Positions 40,671 through 48,103 of a DNA stretch of 64,000 nt are shown here, in pieces. The stretch is taken from positions 1,426,001-1,490,000 of the forward strand of contig NZ_VFNC01000001.1 in the NCBI RefSeq assembly GCF_006715395.1, in the 5' to 3' direction. The notes below the pieces were generated by a model, which was given only the letters and a program-made list of their open reading frames with translations, ran no database searches and was not told the DNA's origin. The first letter of the stretch is position 1. Each line of letters opens with the position of its first letter. A program made the position numbers and the translations under genes. This DNA comes from Streptomyces sp. SLBN-31 (GTDB lineage: Bacteria; Actinomycetota; Actinomycetes; Streptomycetales; Streptomycetaceae).

Positions 40671-41924
40671 ATGACGGCGTCTGCTCCGGTCCGCGGGCTG
40701 CGCGCGGCGGTGTTCGCCGCGCTGTGCGTGCTGCTCGCCGCCGGCGGGCACGCGCTGGCGACCGGGACGACGCCACCCGTGTGGGTGCAGGCCGCCGGTT
40801 TCGCGCCGGTCTTCGCCGCCGGGTGCCTGCTGGGCGGCAGGCAGCGGTCCCTGGGCGCCATCGGCGCCGGGACGCTCGTTGCCCAGGGCGGGCTGCACCT
40901 CGCCTTCGACACCGTGGCACCGCACTCGACGATGATCATGCACGGCATGCGGATGCCCCACGCGCACCCCGTGACACCGCACGCCGGCGCCGCGCACGTC
41001 GCCGCCGCCCTGGTGCTGACCTGGTGGCTCGCACGCGGCGAGGCCGCCGTGTGGTCGCTGCTGCGCCGGACCGCCGCGCTGGTGCCGGGCCTGCGGGCCT
41101 GGTGGCGGGTGCGCGGCGGGGCCGGTCTCGTGCCGGACCCGCGAGACGTCGTACGCCCGTACACGTGGGACGCGCGGCCGCCGCGGCGGATGCCGCTGCG
41201 GCACGCGGTGCAGCGGCGCGGGCCGCCACCTGGAACTCCGTACCCGATCCGATCCCCAACTGCCTCTTCCCAGTACGGAGATTCACCCACCCATGTCCTC
41301 AGTACGCGCCACCCTGCGCCGCGCCGGAGCCGTCACCGCCCTGGCCGCCGCCGGGCTGCTCGCCGCGGCGGGCATCGCCTCCGCGCACGTCACCGTCCAC
41401 CCCGAGAGCTACGCCAAGGGCGCCACCGACGGCGTCCTGACCTTCCGCGTCCCCAACGAGGAGGACGGCGCCCGCACCACCAAGGTGCAGGTCTATCTGC
41501 CCACCGACCACCCGCTGCTCGGCGTGCTCGTCTCCCCGCAGGACGGCTGGACGGCCAAGGTCACCGAAACCAAGCTGAAGAAGCCGGTCAAGACCGACGA
41601 CGGCACCATCACCGACGCCGTCTCCGAGATCACCTGGACCGGCGGCAGGATCGACCCCGGTCACTACGCGGACTTCAACGTGGCCTTCGGCCAACTGCCG
41701 GACGAGACCGACCAGTTGGTCTTCAAGACGCTGCAGACCTACTCCGACGGCAAGACCGCCCGTTGGATCGAGCAGCCCGCGCAGGGCGACGAGGAGCCGG
41801 AGAGCCCGGCACCGGTGCTGAAGCTGACCGCCAAGGGCACCGACGTGGGTGCCAGTGGCACGGCCCCGCTGCCGGCGAGCTCCAAGAGCTCCGCGAGCAC
41901 CGAGTCCAAGGCGTCCGCCAGTGA
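40671..41924 (+). CDS. Met/His-rich integral membrane protein with uncertain 3' end
   Basis: Starting ATG 40671 (MTASAPVRGLRAAVFAALCV), the first about 190 residues form four to five membrane helices with an extracytoplasmic Met/His loop (HSTMIMHGMRMPHAHPVTPHAGAAH). It is a paralogue of the 220-residue protein at 42152: the shared N-terminus is RAAVFAA(L/V)CVLLAA, and the shared C-terminal motif is HA...RRGPPPGT against HAITSRGPPVGT. The paralogue stops right after GTAVA, but here the frame stays open to 41924, reading arginine/proline-rich sequence through the first 632 bp of ycnI in another frame. The part supported by the paralogue ends near 41240. A lost stop or frameshift is likely. Confidence 0.55.
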   Translation: MTASAPVRGLRAAVFAALCVLLAAGGHALATGTTPPVWVQAAGFAPVFAAGCLLGGRQRSLGAIGAGTLVAQGGLHLAFDTVAPHSTMIMHGMRMPHAHPVTPHAGAAHVAAALVLTWWLARGEAAVWSLLRRTAALVPGLRAWWRVRGGAGLVPDPRDVVRPYTWDARPPRRMPLRHAVQRRGPPPGTPYPIRSPTASSQYGDSPTHVLSTRHPAPRRSRHRPGRRRAARRGGHRLRARHRPPRELRQGRHRRRPDLPRPQRGGRRPHHQGAGLSAHRPPAARRARLPAGRLDGQGHRNQAEEAGQDRRRHHHRRRLRDHLDRRQDRPRSLRGLQRGLRPTAGRDRPVGLQDAADLLRRQDRPLDRAARAGRRGAGEPGTGAEADRQGHRRGCQWHGPAAGELQELREHRVQGVRQ

Positions 41925-42036
41925 CTCGACCGCGCGCGGACTCGGCGTCGCCGGGCTCGTCGTCGGTGTGCTGGGGCTGGCGGCGGCGGGCTTCGCGCTC
42001 GCACGCGGCCGCAACGGCGGGGCTCGCCCCGAGTAG
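41293..42036 (+). CDS. ycnI: YcnI-like copper-binding exported protein (DUF1775)
   Basis: A 247-residue exported protein with a signal peptide ending IASA; the mature chain would begin at His32 (HVTVHPESYAKG). A free N-terminal His followed by this strand is the Cu(II) site described for the DUF1775 (YcnI) fold. The conserved core includes VTFRVPNEE-like LTFRVPNEEDGARTTKVQVYLPTDHPLLGVLVSPQDGW. A Ser/Ala-rich linker and a C-terminal membrane anchor (GLGVAGLVVGVLGLAAAGFALARGRNG) follow. The start ATG 41293 has a CGGAG site. Together with its neighbours it points to extracytoplasmic copper handling. Confidence 0.93.
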   Translation: MSSVRATLRRAGAVTALAAAGLLAAAGIASAHVTVHPESYAKGATDGVLTFRVPNEEDGARTTKVQVYLPTDHPLLGVLVSPQDGWTAKVTETKLKKPVKTDDGTITDAVSEITWTGGRIDPGHYADFNVAFGQLPDETDQLVFKTLQTYSDGKTARWIEQPAQGDEEPESPAPVLKLTAKGTDVGASGTAPLPASSKSSASTESKASASDSTARGLGVAGLVVGVLGLAAAGFALARGRNGGARPE

Positions 42037-42151
42037 CCAACGCGTCGCCTCTTCCTCGTGGCCGGAGCACAGGCTGTGAGCCGAGCGCGGTGACTGTGGG
42101 TTTCCGTACCTTCCGCCGACGGCCGGATTCCCGGTGCGAGGATGAGGCGCC

Positions 42152-42814
42152 ATGACAGCAGGGTGGTGTGCACGCACCTCACGAGCCGCGGTGTTCGCGG
42201 CCGTCTGCGTGCTGCTCGCCGCCCTGGCGCACGAGTTGATGTCCGGCGGCCGGGTGCCCGGGTGGGCCCTGGCCGCCGGCGCGGCCGCGACCGGCGCCGC
42301 CGGCTGGTGCCTGGCGGGCCGGGAACGCGGCCCCGCGCTGATCGTGCCCGTCGTGGTCGGCGCCCAGGCGGTCCTGCACACGGCGTTCTCGTACGCGCTG
42401 TCGGCGACGGCGGGGACCGGCGGCCGCGCGACGGACTCCATGACCGTAATGGACATGACCGGCGGTAACTCCGGTGCCGCCATGGACATGAGCGGCCCGG
42501 GCTCCATGGGCGGGATGCACATGGACCACGCGGCCGGCGGCTCCCCGTCCCTCGGCATGCTCGCCGCGCACCTGCTGGCCGCCCTGCTGTGCGGGCTGTG
42601 GCTGGCGCACGGCGAGCGGGCCGCCTTCCGCGTCCTGCGCGCCGTCGGCGCCCGGCTGGCCGCACCGCTGCGACTGCCGCTCGCCCCGCCGCCGACCCCG
42701 CGCCACCCCCTCCCGCGCTTCGGCCGCCCACGCTCCGACCGGGCGCCGCGCCTGCTTCTCCTCGTCCATGCGATCACCTCTCGGGGACCACCGGTGGGGA
42801 CCGCTGTCGCCTGA
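42152..42814 (+). CDS. Met/His-rich integral membrane protein (putative copper-related)
   Basis: A 220-residue membrane protein with about four helices. A strongly Met-rich extracytoplasmic loop has MxMxxxxxxxxMDM spacing and His (MTVMDMTGG; AAMDMSGPGSMGGMHMDHAAGG). Such loops bind Cu(I) in copper importers and chaperones. The C-terminus is basic and probably cytoplasmic (RFGRPRSDRAPR). It is a paralogue of the protein at 40671, with ycnI between them. The family is not firmly recognised; the copper role is inferred from composition and neighbours. Confidence 0.8.
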   Translation: MTAGWCARTSRAAVFAAVCVLLAALAHELMSGGRVPGWALAAGAAATGAAGWCLAGRERGPALIVPVVVGAQAVLHTAFSYALSATAGTGGRATDSMTVMDMTGGNSGAAMDMSGPGSMGGMHMDHAAGGSPSLGMLAAHLLAALLCGLWLAHGERAAFRVLRAVGARLAAPLRLPLAPPPTPRHPLPRFGRPRSDRAPRLLLLVHAITSRGPPVGTAVA

Positions 42815-42858
42815 CGACAGCCGGAACCTCCCACCCACTCACCCGAGAAGGACATCGG

Positions 42859-43461
42859 ATGATCACCCCTGCCCTGACCGCGGCACGCCCGAAATCGGAC
42901 GGCGCACGTGGCGAGTCGACCGCGCTCGACGAGGCGGCGACCGCCTGGGCGCTGGCCGCGCGAGCCGGTGACCCGGACGCCGTGGAGCACTTCGTACGCG
43001 CGCTGCACCGCGACGTCCTGCGCTACGTCGCCCACCTGTGCGCCGACCCGCAGGCCGTCGACGACCTGGCCCAGGAGACCTTCCTGCGCGCCCTCGGCAG
43101 CCTGCACCGTTTCGAGGGCCGCTGTTCGGCCCGCGCCTGGCTGCTGTCCATCGCCCGCCGCGCGGTGATCGACGGCTACCGCCGCGCATCGGCCAGGCCC
43201 CGCCTGGCGGACCGCCCGGACTGGCAGCTGGCGGCCGAACACGCCCAGCCCAGGGGTCTACCGGGGTTCGACGACGGCGTCGTCCTCCTGGACCTGCTCG
43301 CCGCCCTGCCGGACGAGCGCCGCCAGGCCTTCGTCCTCACCCAGCTGCTGGGCCTGCCGTACGCGGAGGCGGCGGCGCTGAGCGGCTGCCCGGAGGGCAC
43401 GGTCCGCTCCCGGGTGGCAAGAGCACGGGCCACTCTGGCGGGGGAGTTGGAGCACGCCTAG
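42859..43461 (+). CDS. ECF-type RNA polymerase sigma factor
   Basis: A 200-residue sigma factor with region 2 (HFVRALHRDVLRYVAHLCADPQAVDDLAQETFLRALGSLHRFEG) and region 4 (DLLAALPDERRQAFVLTQLLGLPYAEAAALSGCPEGTVRSRVARARATL). The start is ATG 42859, six bases after GAGAAGGA. No anti-sigma gene follows. The two Cys in HLCADPQ and SGCPEG are not an obvious redox pair. It is 44 bp downstream of the membrane protein and probably in the same transcript, so it may control the copper-type genes here. The TAG stop borders a MITE-like element whose first base is its last base. Confidence 0.88.
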   Translation: MITPALTAARPKSDGARGESTALDEAATAWALAARAGDPDAVEHFVRALHRDVLRYVAHLCADPQAVDDLAQETFLRALGSLHRFEGRCSARAWLLSIARRAVIDGYRRASARPRLADRPDWQLAAEHAQPRGLPGFDDGVVLLDLLAALPDERRQAFVLTQLLGLPYAEAAALSGCPEGTVRSRVARARATLAGELEHA

Positions 43462-43735
43462 GGCCCTGTCGTTTGGATCAGGTCGGCTGCAGGGGGCGGT
43501 GCGTCTCGCCCGAGCCGAGCGGGGTCGTGGGGGTGCCCCCAAGCAAGGTTGTTCGAGCGTGCGGGAGCGTGCAGCTGCAAGGCGGAGGAGGGAGTCGACG
43601 CGATGGGGGTCCCCCCGCTGGAGCGAAGCCGAAGGTGGGGGAGTCGGCGAGTGACGACAACGCGGCTGGGGGTGCCCCCTCTGGGGGGTGCGTGCCAGGG
43701 CCCGCGACGCCGAGCTGATCCAAACGACAGGCCCT
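43461..43735. mobile_element. MITE-like element, about 275 bp with terminal inverted repeats
   Basis: The left end GGGCCCTGTCGTTTGGATC and the right end ending GATCCAAACGACAGGCCC are inverted repeats: 17 bp identical (43465-43481 against 43715-43731), plus an outer GGGC with one extra C. The inside is GC-rich with several hairpins (GGGGGTGCCCCC; GGGGGTCCCCCC; GGGGGTGCCCCCTCTGGGGGG) and no credible gene. Similar ends occur in streptomycete non-autonomous elements derived from insertion sequences. The flanks CTA and TCA give no clear target duplication. Confidence 0.7.
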
Positions 43736-43756
43736 CACCGCCGCCCTCGCGTCACG

Positions 43757-46700
43757 TCACCGGCGCAGGCCTCGTATCAACCCCGCGGCGGCGCCCGCGG
43801 CGCCCGCCCCGACTCCGCCGAGCGCCAGGGCCTTGCCCAGGCGTCCCGGCGGGGCGGGGCGCGTCTGCGGGCCGACGCCGTACGCGCTGCCGTGCTGCCC
43901 GTCGGGCAGCGCCGAGGCGAGCAGTTCGGCCACGTGCACCGCCTCGCGGCCGCCGCTGTCGAACTCGTGCACCTGGGTGCGGCAACTGAACCCGTCCGCG
44001 AGTACCACGGTGGACGCGTCCTCCTCCCGCAACCGCGGCAGCAGCACCCGCTCGGCACACGCCTCGCTGACCTCCAAGTGCCCTCGTTCGAAGCCGAAGT
44101 TGCCCGCCAGCCCGCAGCACCCGGACTCCAGGCGCTCGACGTCCACGCCGGCCCGCCGCAGCAGCTCCTGGTCGGAGTCCCAGCCGAGCACCGCGTGCTG
44201 ATGGCAGTGCACCTGGGCCACCGCGCGCGCCGACCGGTCCGGCACCTGGGGCGGCTCGTAGCCGGGGCTGTGGTCGACGAGCAGTTCCGCGAGCGTCACC
44301 GTCTGGTCGCTCAGCCTGCGCACGTCCCGGTCGCCGGGGAACAGCTCTCCCATGTCGGACCGGAAGACGGTGGTGCAGCTCGGTTCCATCCCGACCACGA
44401 GTCCGCCGGCCCGCACATGCCTCGCGAGCGCCCGCACGGTCCGCTTCAACACCCGCTCGGCGACGCCCAGTTGACCGGTCGAGATCCAGGTCAGGCCACA
44501 GCACAGCGGTTCCTGAGGCAGCACCACCCGCCATCCGGCCCGCTCCATCAGCTCCACGGCGGCCTGCCCGATGTGCGGGTGGAAGAAATTGGTGAAGGTG
44601 TCCGGCCACAGCAGTACGCTCCCGCGCGTCCCGTCGCCGTAGGTCTCCCGCCGTCCCGCGAACCACTGCTGCAGGGTCCGGCGTGCGAACAGCGGCACCT
44701 CCCGGTTCTCGACCCCGGCGAAGGCGACGGCGGCCCTCGACAGCCCCGGCGTGTGGGTGAGCGCGTTGACGGCCGGTCCGAGCCGGGTGCGGCCGACGGC
44801 CTGGGCCACGACCGGCAGCCAGCCCATCGACCAGTCGGAGCGCGGCCTGCGCCAGGGCCGCCCCTCGTAGTGGTGGGAGAGGAACTCCGCCTTGTAGGTG
44901 GCCATGTCGACGTCGGCCGGACAGTCCTTCTTGCAGCCCTTGCAGGCCAGGCAGAGGTCGAGCGCGTCCCGTACCGCCTCCGACCGCCAGCCGTCCCGGA
45001 TCGCGCTGTCCCCGTGCCCGTCGAGCATCTCGAACAGCAGCCGGGCCCGGCCCCGCGTCGAGTGCTCCTCCTCCCGGGTGACCTGGTACGAGGGGCACAT
45101 CACCGAGCCGCCCGAGTTGGTGAGCTGCCGGCACTTGCCCACGCCCACGCACCGGTTGGCGGCCTCCGCGAACGTCCCGCCGTCGTCGGGGAAGCGGAAG
45201 TGCAGGTCGCGCTCGACGTACGGCGCCCAGTCGCCGCCGAGGCGGAGGTTCTCGTCGAGCCGGTAGGGGGCCACCACCTTGCCGGGGTTCATCCGGTCGA
45301 GCGGGTCGAAGACGGCCTTGAGCCGCCCGAACGCCTCGACGATATCGTCCCCGAACATCCGCCCCAGCAGCTCGCCCCGGCTCTGTCCGTCGCCGTGCTC
45401 CCCGGAGAAGGACCCGCCGAACTCCACGACCAGGTCCGCCGCCCGCTCCATGAACCGCCGGTAGGTGGCCACGCCGTCGGCGCTGTACAGGTCGAAGGGG
45501 ATACGGGTGTGCACGCAGCCCTGCCCGAAGTGGCCGTAGAGGCTGGGCCCGGTGTCACTGAGGTAGCCGAACTCGTCGTACAGGCGCCGCAGTCGGCGCA
45601 GGTAGTCGCCGAGCCGGTCCGGCGGCACCGCCGAGTCCTCCCAGCCCTCGAAGGTGTCCGGCTTGCCGGGGATGTGCGCGGTGGCGCCGAGTCCGGCCTC
45701 CCGGACCTGCCACAACTCGTCCTCGTGGGTGGGGTCGTCGAGGAATGCGACGTCGGCGTCGTGCTCGGACTCGTGCAGTCCCTCCAGCATCCGGTGCGCC
45801 GCCTCGTCGGCCTCCTCCGATGTGTCCCCGCCGAACTGCACCATCAAGAAGGCGTTCCCCTTGGGCAGTTCGGCGCGCGCCTTCGGGTTGAGGCCCTTGA
45901 TCCGCTCGTCCTTCAGCAGCAGCGCATCGACGCCCTCCAGCGCAATCGGCTCGTACGGCAGGATCGTCGGTACGGCGTCGGCGGCCACGGAGATCTCCGG
46001 GAACCCGAGGACCACCAGGGTCCGTTCCTTCACCACCGGCACCAGTTCCAGCTCCGCCCGCAGGACGGTGACCAACGTCGACTCGCTGCCGACGAGGAGG
46101 CCGGCCACATCGAAGCCGTACTCGGGAAGCAGCGAGTCCAGGTTGTAGCCGGAGACCCGGCGCGGGATGTCCGGGTAGCGGCGGCGCACCTCGTCGCCGT
46201 ACCGGTCCCGCAGGGCCCGCAACCGCCGGTAGACGGCGGCCCGCAGATCGCCCTGCCGCTCGATCTCGGCGTACTCCTCGTCGCTGGTCTCCCCGCACCA
46301 GAAGCGGGCGCCGTCGTAGAGCAGCACCTCCAGGCGGGCGATGTTGTCGACGACCTTGCCGTGCGCCTGCGCGGTGGCGCCGCAGGAGTTGTTGCCGATC
46401 ATGCCGCCAAGGCAGCAGTTGGCGTGGGTTGCCGGCTCGGGGCCGAACCGCAGCCGGTGCGGGGCGAGTTGACGGTTGAGGTCGTCCAGGACGATGCCGG
46501 GCTGGACGACACAGGTGCGGGCGTCCGGGTCCACGGACTCCAGCTTGTTGCAGTACTTGGACCAGTCGATCACCACGGCCGTGTTGGTGCACTGCCCGGC
46601 CAGACTGGTCCCGCCGCCCCGCGACAGCACCGGCGCGTCGTGCTCGCGCGCCACGGCCACCGCCTCGGCGGCGGCCTCGGGCGTACGGGGCACGACCACG

Positions 46701-46879
46701 CCGATCGGGGTCTGCCGGAAGTTCGAGGCATCGGTGGCGTAGGCGGCCCGGCTCCCGGCGTCGAAGCGCACCTCGCCGTCGACCCGGTCGCGCAGCGCGG
46801 CCTCCAGCCTGGAGGAGTCGACGGGAGGCGCCGCGCCCTTGCGACGCACGACGGGTTCGGGCAGGTCCAGCGCGCCCAT
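43757..46879 (-). CDS. FAD-linked oxidase/Fe-S fusion (GlcD-GlcF-like D-2-hydroxyacid dehydrogenase)
   Basis: A 1040-residue protein. The N-terminal half is an FAD-binding PCMH/DLD2-type dehydrogenase (VLSRGGGTSLAGQCTN; GGMIGNNSCGATAQAHG; HFGQGCVHTRIPFDL; GEHGDGQSRGELL). The C-terminal half is a GlpC/GlcF-like Fe-S region with CVGVGKCRQLTN, CLACKGCKKDCPADVDMA and two CCG domains (PLCCGLTW; ESGCCGLAGNFG). Such fusions oxidise D-lactate, glycolate or D-2-hydroxyglutarate and pass electrons to quinone; which one applies here is unknown. The start is ATG 46879, seven bases after AAGGAGG; a longer frame to 46945 lacks such a site. It lies downstream of the marR gene on the same strand. Confidence 0.9.
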   Translation of the reverse strand: MGALDLPEPVVRRKGAAPPVDSSRLEAALRDRVDGEVRFDAGSRAAYATDASNFRQTPIGVVVPRTPEAAAEAVAVAREHDAPVLSRGGGTSLAGQCTNTAVVIDWSKYCNKLESVDPDARTCVVQPGIVLDDLNRQLAPHRLRFGPEPATHANCCLGGMIGNNSCGATAQAHGKVVDNIARLEVLLYDGARFWCGETSDEEYAEIERQGDLRAAVYRRLRALRDRYGDEVRRRYPDIPRRVSGYNLDSLLPEYGFDVAGLLVGSESTLVTVLRAELELVPVVKERTLVVLGFPEISVAADAVPTILPYEPIALEGVDALLLKDERIKGLNPKARAELPKGNAFLMVQFGGDTSEEADEAAHRMLEGLHESEHDADVAFLDDPTHEDELWQVREAGLGATAHIPGKPDTFEGWEDSAVPPDRLGDYLRRLRRLYDEFGYLSDTGPSLYGHFGQGCVHTRIPFDLYSADGVATYRRFMERAADLVVEFGGSFSGEHGDGQSRGELLGRMFGDDIVEAFGRLKAVFDPLDRMNPGKVVAPYRLDENLRLGGDWAPYVERDLHFRFPDDGGTFAEAANRCVGVGKCRQLTNSGGSVMCPSYQVTREEEHSTRGRARLLFEMLDGHGDSAIRDGWRSEAVRDALDLCLACKGCKKDCPADVDMATYKAEFLSHHYEGRPWRRPRSDWSMGWLPVVAQAVGRTRLGPAVNALTHTPGLSRAAVAFAGVENREVPLFARRTLQQWFAGRRETYGDGTRGSVLLWPDTFTNFFHPHIGQAAVELMERAGWRVVLPQEPLCCGLTWISTGQLGVAERVLKRTVRALARHVRAGGLVVGMEPSCTTVFRSDMGELFPGDRDVRRLSDQTVTLAELLVDHSPGYEPPQVPDRSARAVAQVHCHQHAVLGWDSDQELLRRAGVDVERLESGCCGLAGNFGFERGHLEVSEACAERVLLPRLREEDASTVVLADGFSCRTQVHEFDSGGREAVHVAELLASALPDGQHGSAYGVGPQTRPAPPGRLGKALALGGVGAGAAGAAAGLIRGLRR

Positions 46880-46952
46880 AGCGCCCTCCTTCGGACACGG
46901 CACAGCGGCACGGGACCGCCGGGTACCCCGGCCGCGGAGGGCCATCCGTCCC

Positions 46953-47456
46953 CTATGCCTCCTCGGCCTCCCCGGCGAGTTCCGGCATCAGTCCGCGCAT
47001 GGCCTCGCGCTGACCGGGGCCCATCACATGGGTCAGGGCCCGGGTGACCGTCTCGGCGAGCGTGCCGGAGGCCTCCCGCAGCAGCCGGCGGGCCTTGTCG
47101 GTGAGGGCGACCTCGATGCCCCGCTTGTCGCCGCACACCGACTTGCGGGTGACGAGCCCGGCGTGCTGGAGGCAGGCGATCTGGTAGGTGAGCCGGGTCT
47201 TGGGGCGGCCGAGGAGTTCCGCGACGCGCGTCATGCGCAGGCCCGAGGCCGGCTGTTCGGCGAGCAGGCACAGGATCAGGAACTCGTCGTGGGAGACGTC
47301 CAGCCGGTCCTTGACGACCGACCGCAGTTCCTGCTCCACCGCGCCCATGGCCGCGAGCATCACCATCCAGGCCCGCAGTTCCTTGGGCAGTAGTCCGCCA
47401 TCCCGCATGGAGGGGCATTCAGGCAGGTCGGTGAGGTGCTCGTCGGGATCGGCCAT
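46953..47456 (-). CDS. MarR-family transcriptional regulator
   Basis: A 167-residue MarR-type winged-helix repressor. The core HTH is LDVSHDEFLILCLLAEQPASGLRMTRVAELLGRPKTRLTYQIACLQHAGLVTRKSVCGDKRGIEVALTDKARRLL. The start is ATG 47456. It is divergent from the YceI gene with a 125-bp intergenic region holding two TCCARATTTGRA palindromes. MarR proteins usually control their own promoter and the divergent gene, releasing on small-molecule binding or oxidation; one Cys sits in the wing (KSVCGDKRG). The giant FAD/Fe-S gene follows 73 bp downstream. Confidence 0.9.
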   Translation of the reverse strand: MADPDEHLTDLPECPSMRDGGLLPKELRAWMVMLAAMGAVEQELRSVVKDRLDVSHDEFLILCLLAEQPASGLRMTRVAELLGRPKTRLTYQIACLQHAGLVTRKSVCGDKRGIEVALTDKARRLLREASGTLAETVTRALTHVMGPGQREAMRGLMPELAGEAEEA

Positions 47457-47495
47457 GGGTCGAGTCTACCCATTGTCCATTTTTGTACGAGGTGG

Positions 47496-47524
47496 TTGTC
47501 CAGATTTGGATAATGGGCTAGCCT
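47496..47524 (+). promoter_or_regulatory. Candidate promoter of the YceI gene
   Basis: -35 TTGTCC (47496-47501) and -10 TAGCCT (47519-47524) separated by 17 bp. It overlaps the first MarR-type palindrome, so binding there would block it. The -10 is a poor match, hence the low confidence. Confidence 0.4.
47499..47510. promoter_or_regulatory. Candidate MarR operator 1 (TCCAGATTTGGA)
   Basis: The arms TCCA and TGGA flank GATT. A related copy lies at 47533-47544. Both fall in the divergent marR-yceI region. Confidence 0.6.
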
Positions 47525-47532
47525 GCCAGTCA

Positions 47533-47544
47533 TCCAAATTTGAA
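47533..47544. promoter_or_regulatory. Candidate MarR operator 2 (TCCAAATTTGAA)
   Basis: Shares TCCARATTTG with operator 1 and is 34 bp downstream of it, about three helical turns. It lies about 40 bp before the YceI start. Confidence 0.55.
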
Positions 47545-47581
47545 CCACCATTCGGCCCGCCCCCGCTCACAGGAGAAGACC

Positions 47582-48097
47582 ATGACCGTCGCCGTCGAAA
47601 CCGGTGTCTGGCAGCTCGACGCCGCCGCCTCCACCGTCGCCCTGCGCCACAAGACGATGTGGGGCCTGGTCACCGTGAAAGGCGCCTTCGGTGTCGTCGG
47701 CGGCCGGGGCGAGGTGAGCGCCGACGGGTCCGCCAGCGGAACGATCACGCTCGACGCCGCCTCCCTCGACACGCAGCACAAGAAGCGCGACGAACACCTG
47801 CGCTCGGCCGACTTCTTCGACGTGGCGAATCACCCCGAGATCACCTTCGCCGTCCGCGACGCCCAGCTGCGCTCCGGCGACACCGTCGAGGTGTCCGGTC
47901 AGCTGACCGTGCGCGGCATCAGCCGCCCGCAGTCCGTCACCGCCCGCCTGGTGGACGCCGGCGTCGGCGCGCTGACCCTGGAGACGGAGTTCACCGTGGA
48001 CCGCGCCGAGTTCGGCCTCGGCTGGAACCAGATGGGCATGATGCGTGGCCCGGCGACCGTCACCGCCACGCTCCGCTTTGTGCGCTCGGCCGCCTGA
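47582..48097 (+). CDS. YceI-family lipid-binding protein
   Basis: A 171-residue YceI-fold protein, a lipocalin-like barrel that binds isoprenoid or other lipid ligands: TGVWQLDAAASTVALRHKTMWGLVTVKGAF; HKKRDEHLRSADFFDVANHPEITFAVRDA; GQLTVRGISRPQSVTARL; DRAEFGLGWNQMGMMRGPATVTATLRF. No signal peptide is seen, so unlike E. coli YceI this form should be cytoplasmic. The start ATG 47582 follows AGGAGAAGACC. It is divergent from marR and presumably controlled by it. Confidence 0.93.
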   Translation: MTVAVETGVWQLDAAASTVALRHKTMWGLVTVKGAFGVVGGRGEVSADGSASGTITLDAASLDTQHKKRDEHLRSADFFDVANHPEITFAVRDAQLRSGDTVEVSGQLTVRGISRPQSVTARLVDAGVGALTLETEFTVDRAEFGLGWNQMGMMRGPATVTATLRFVRSAA

Positions 48098-48103
48098 CGC
48101 CGC

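Noticed and set aside
46880..46945. Longer start for the giant FAD/Fe-S protein
   Set aside because: The ATG at 46879 has a perfect AAGGAGG at the right distance; the extension has none.
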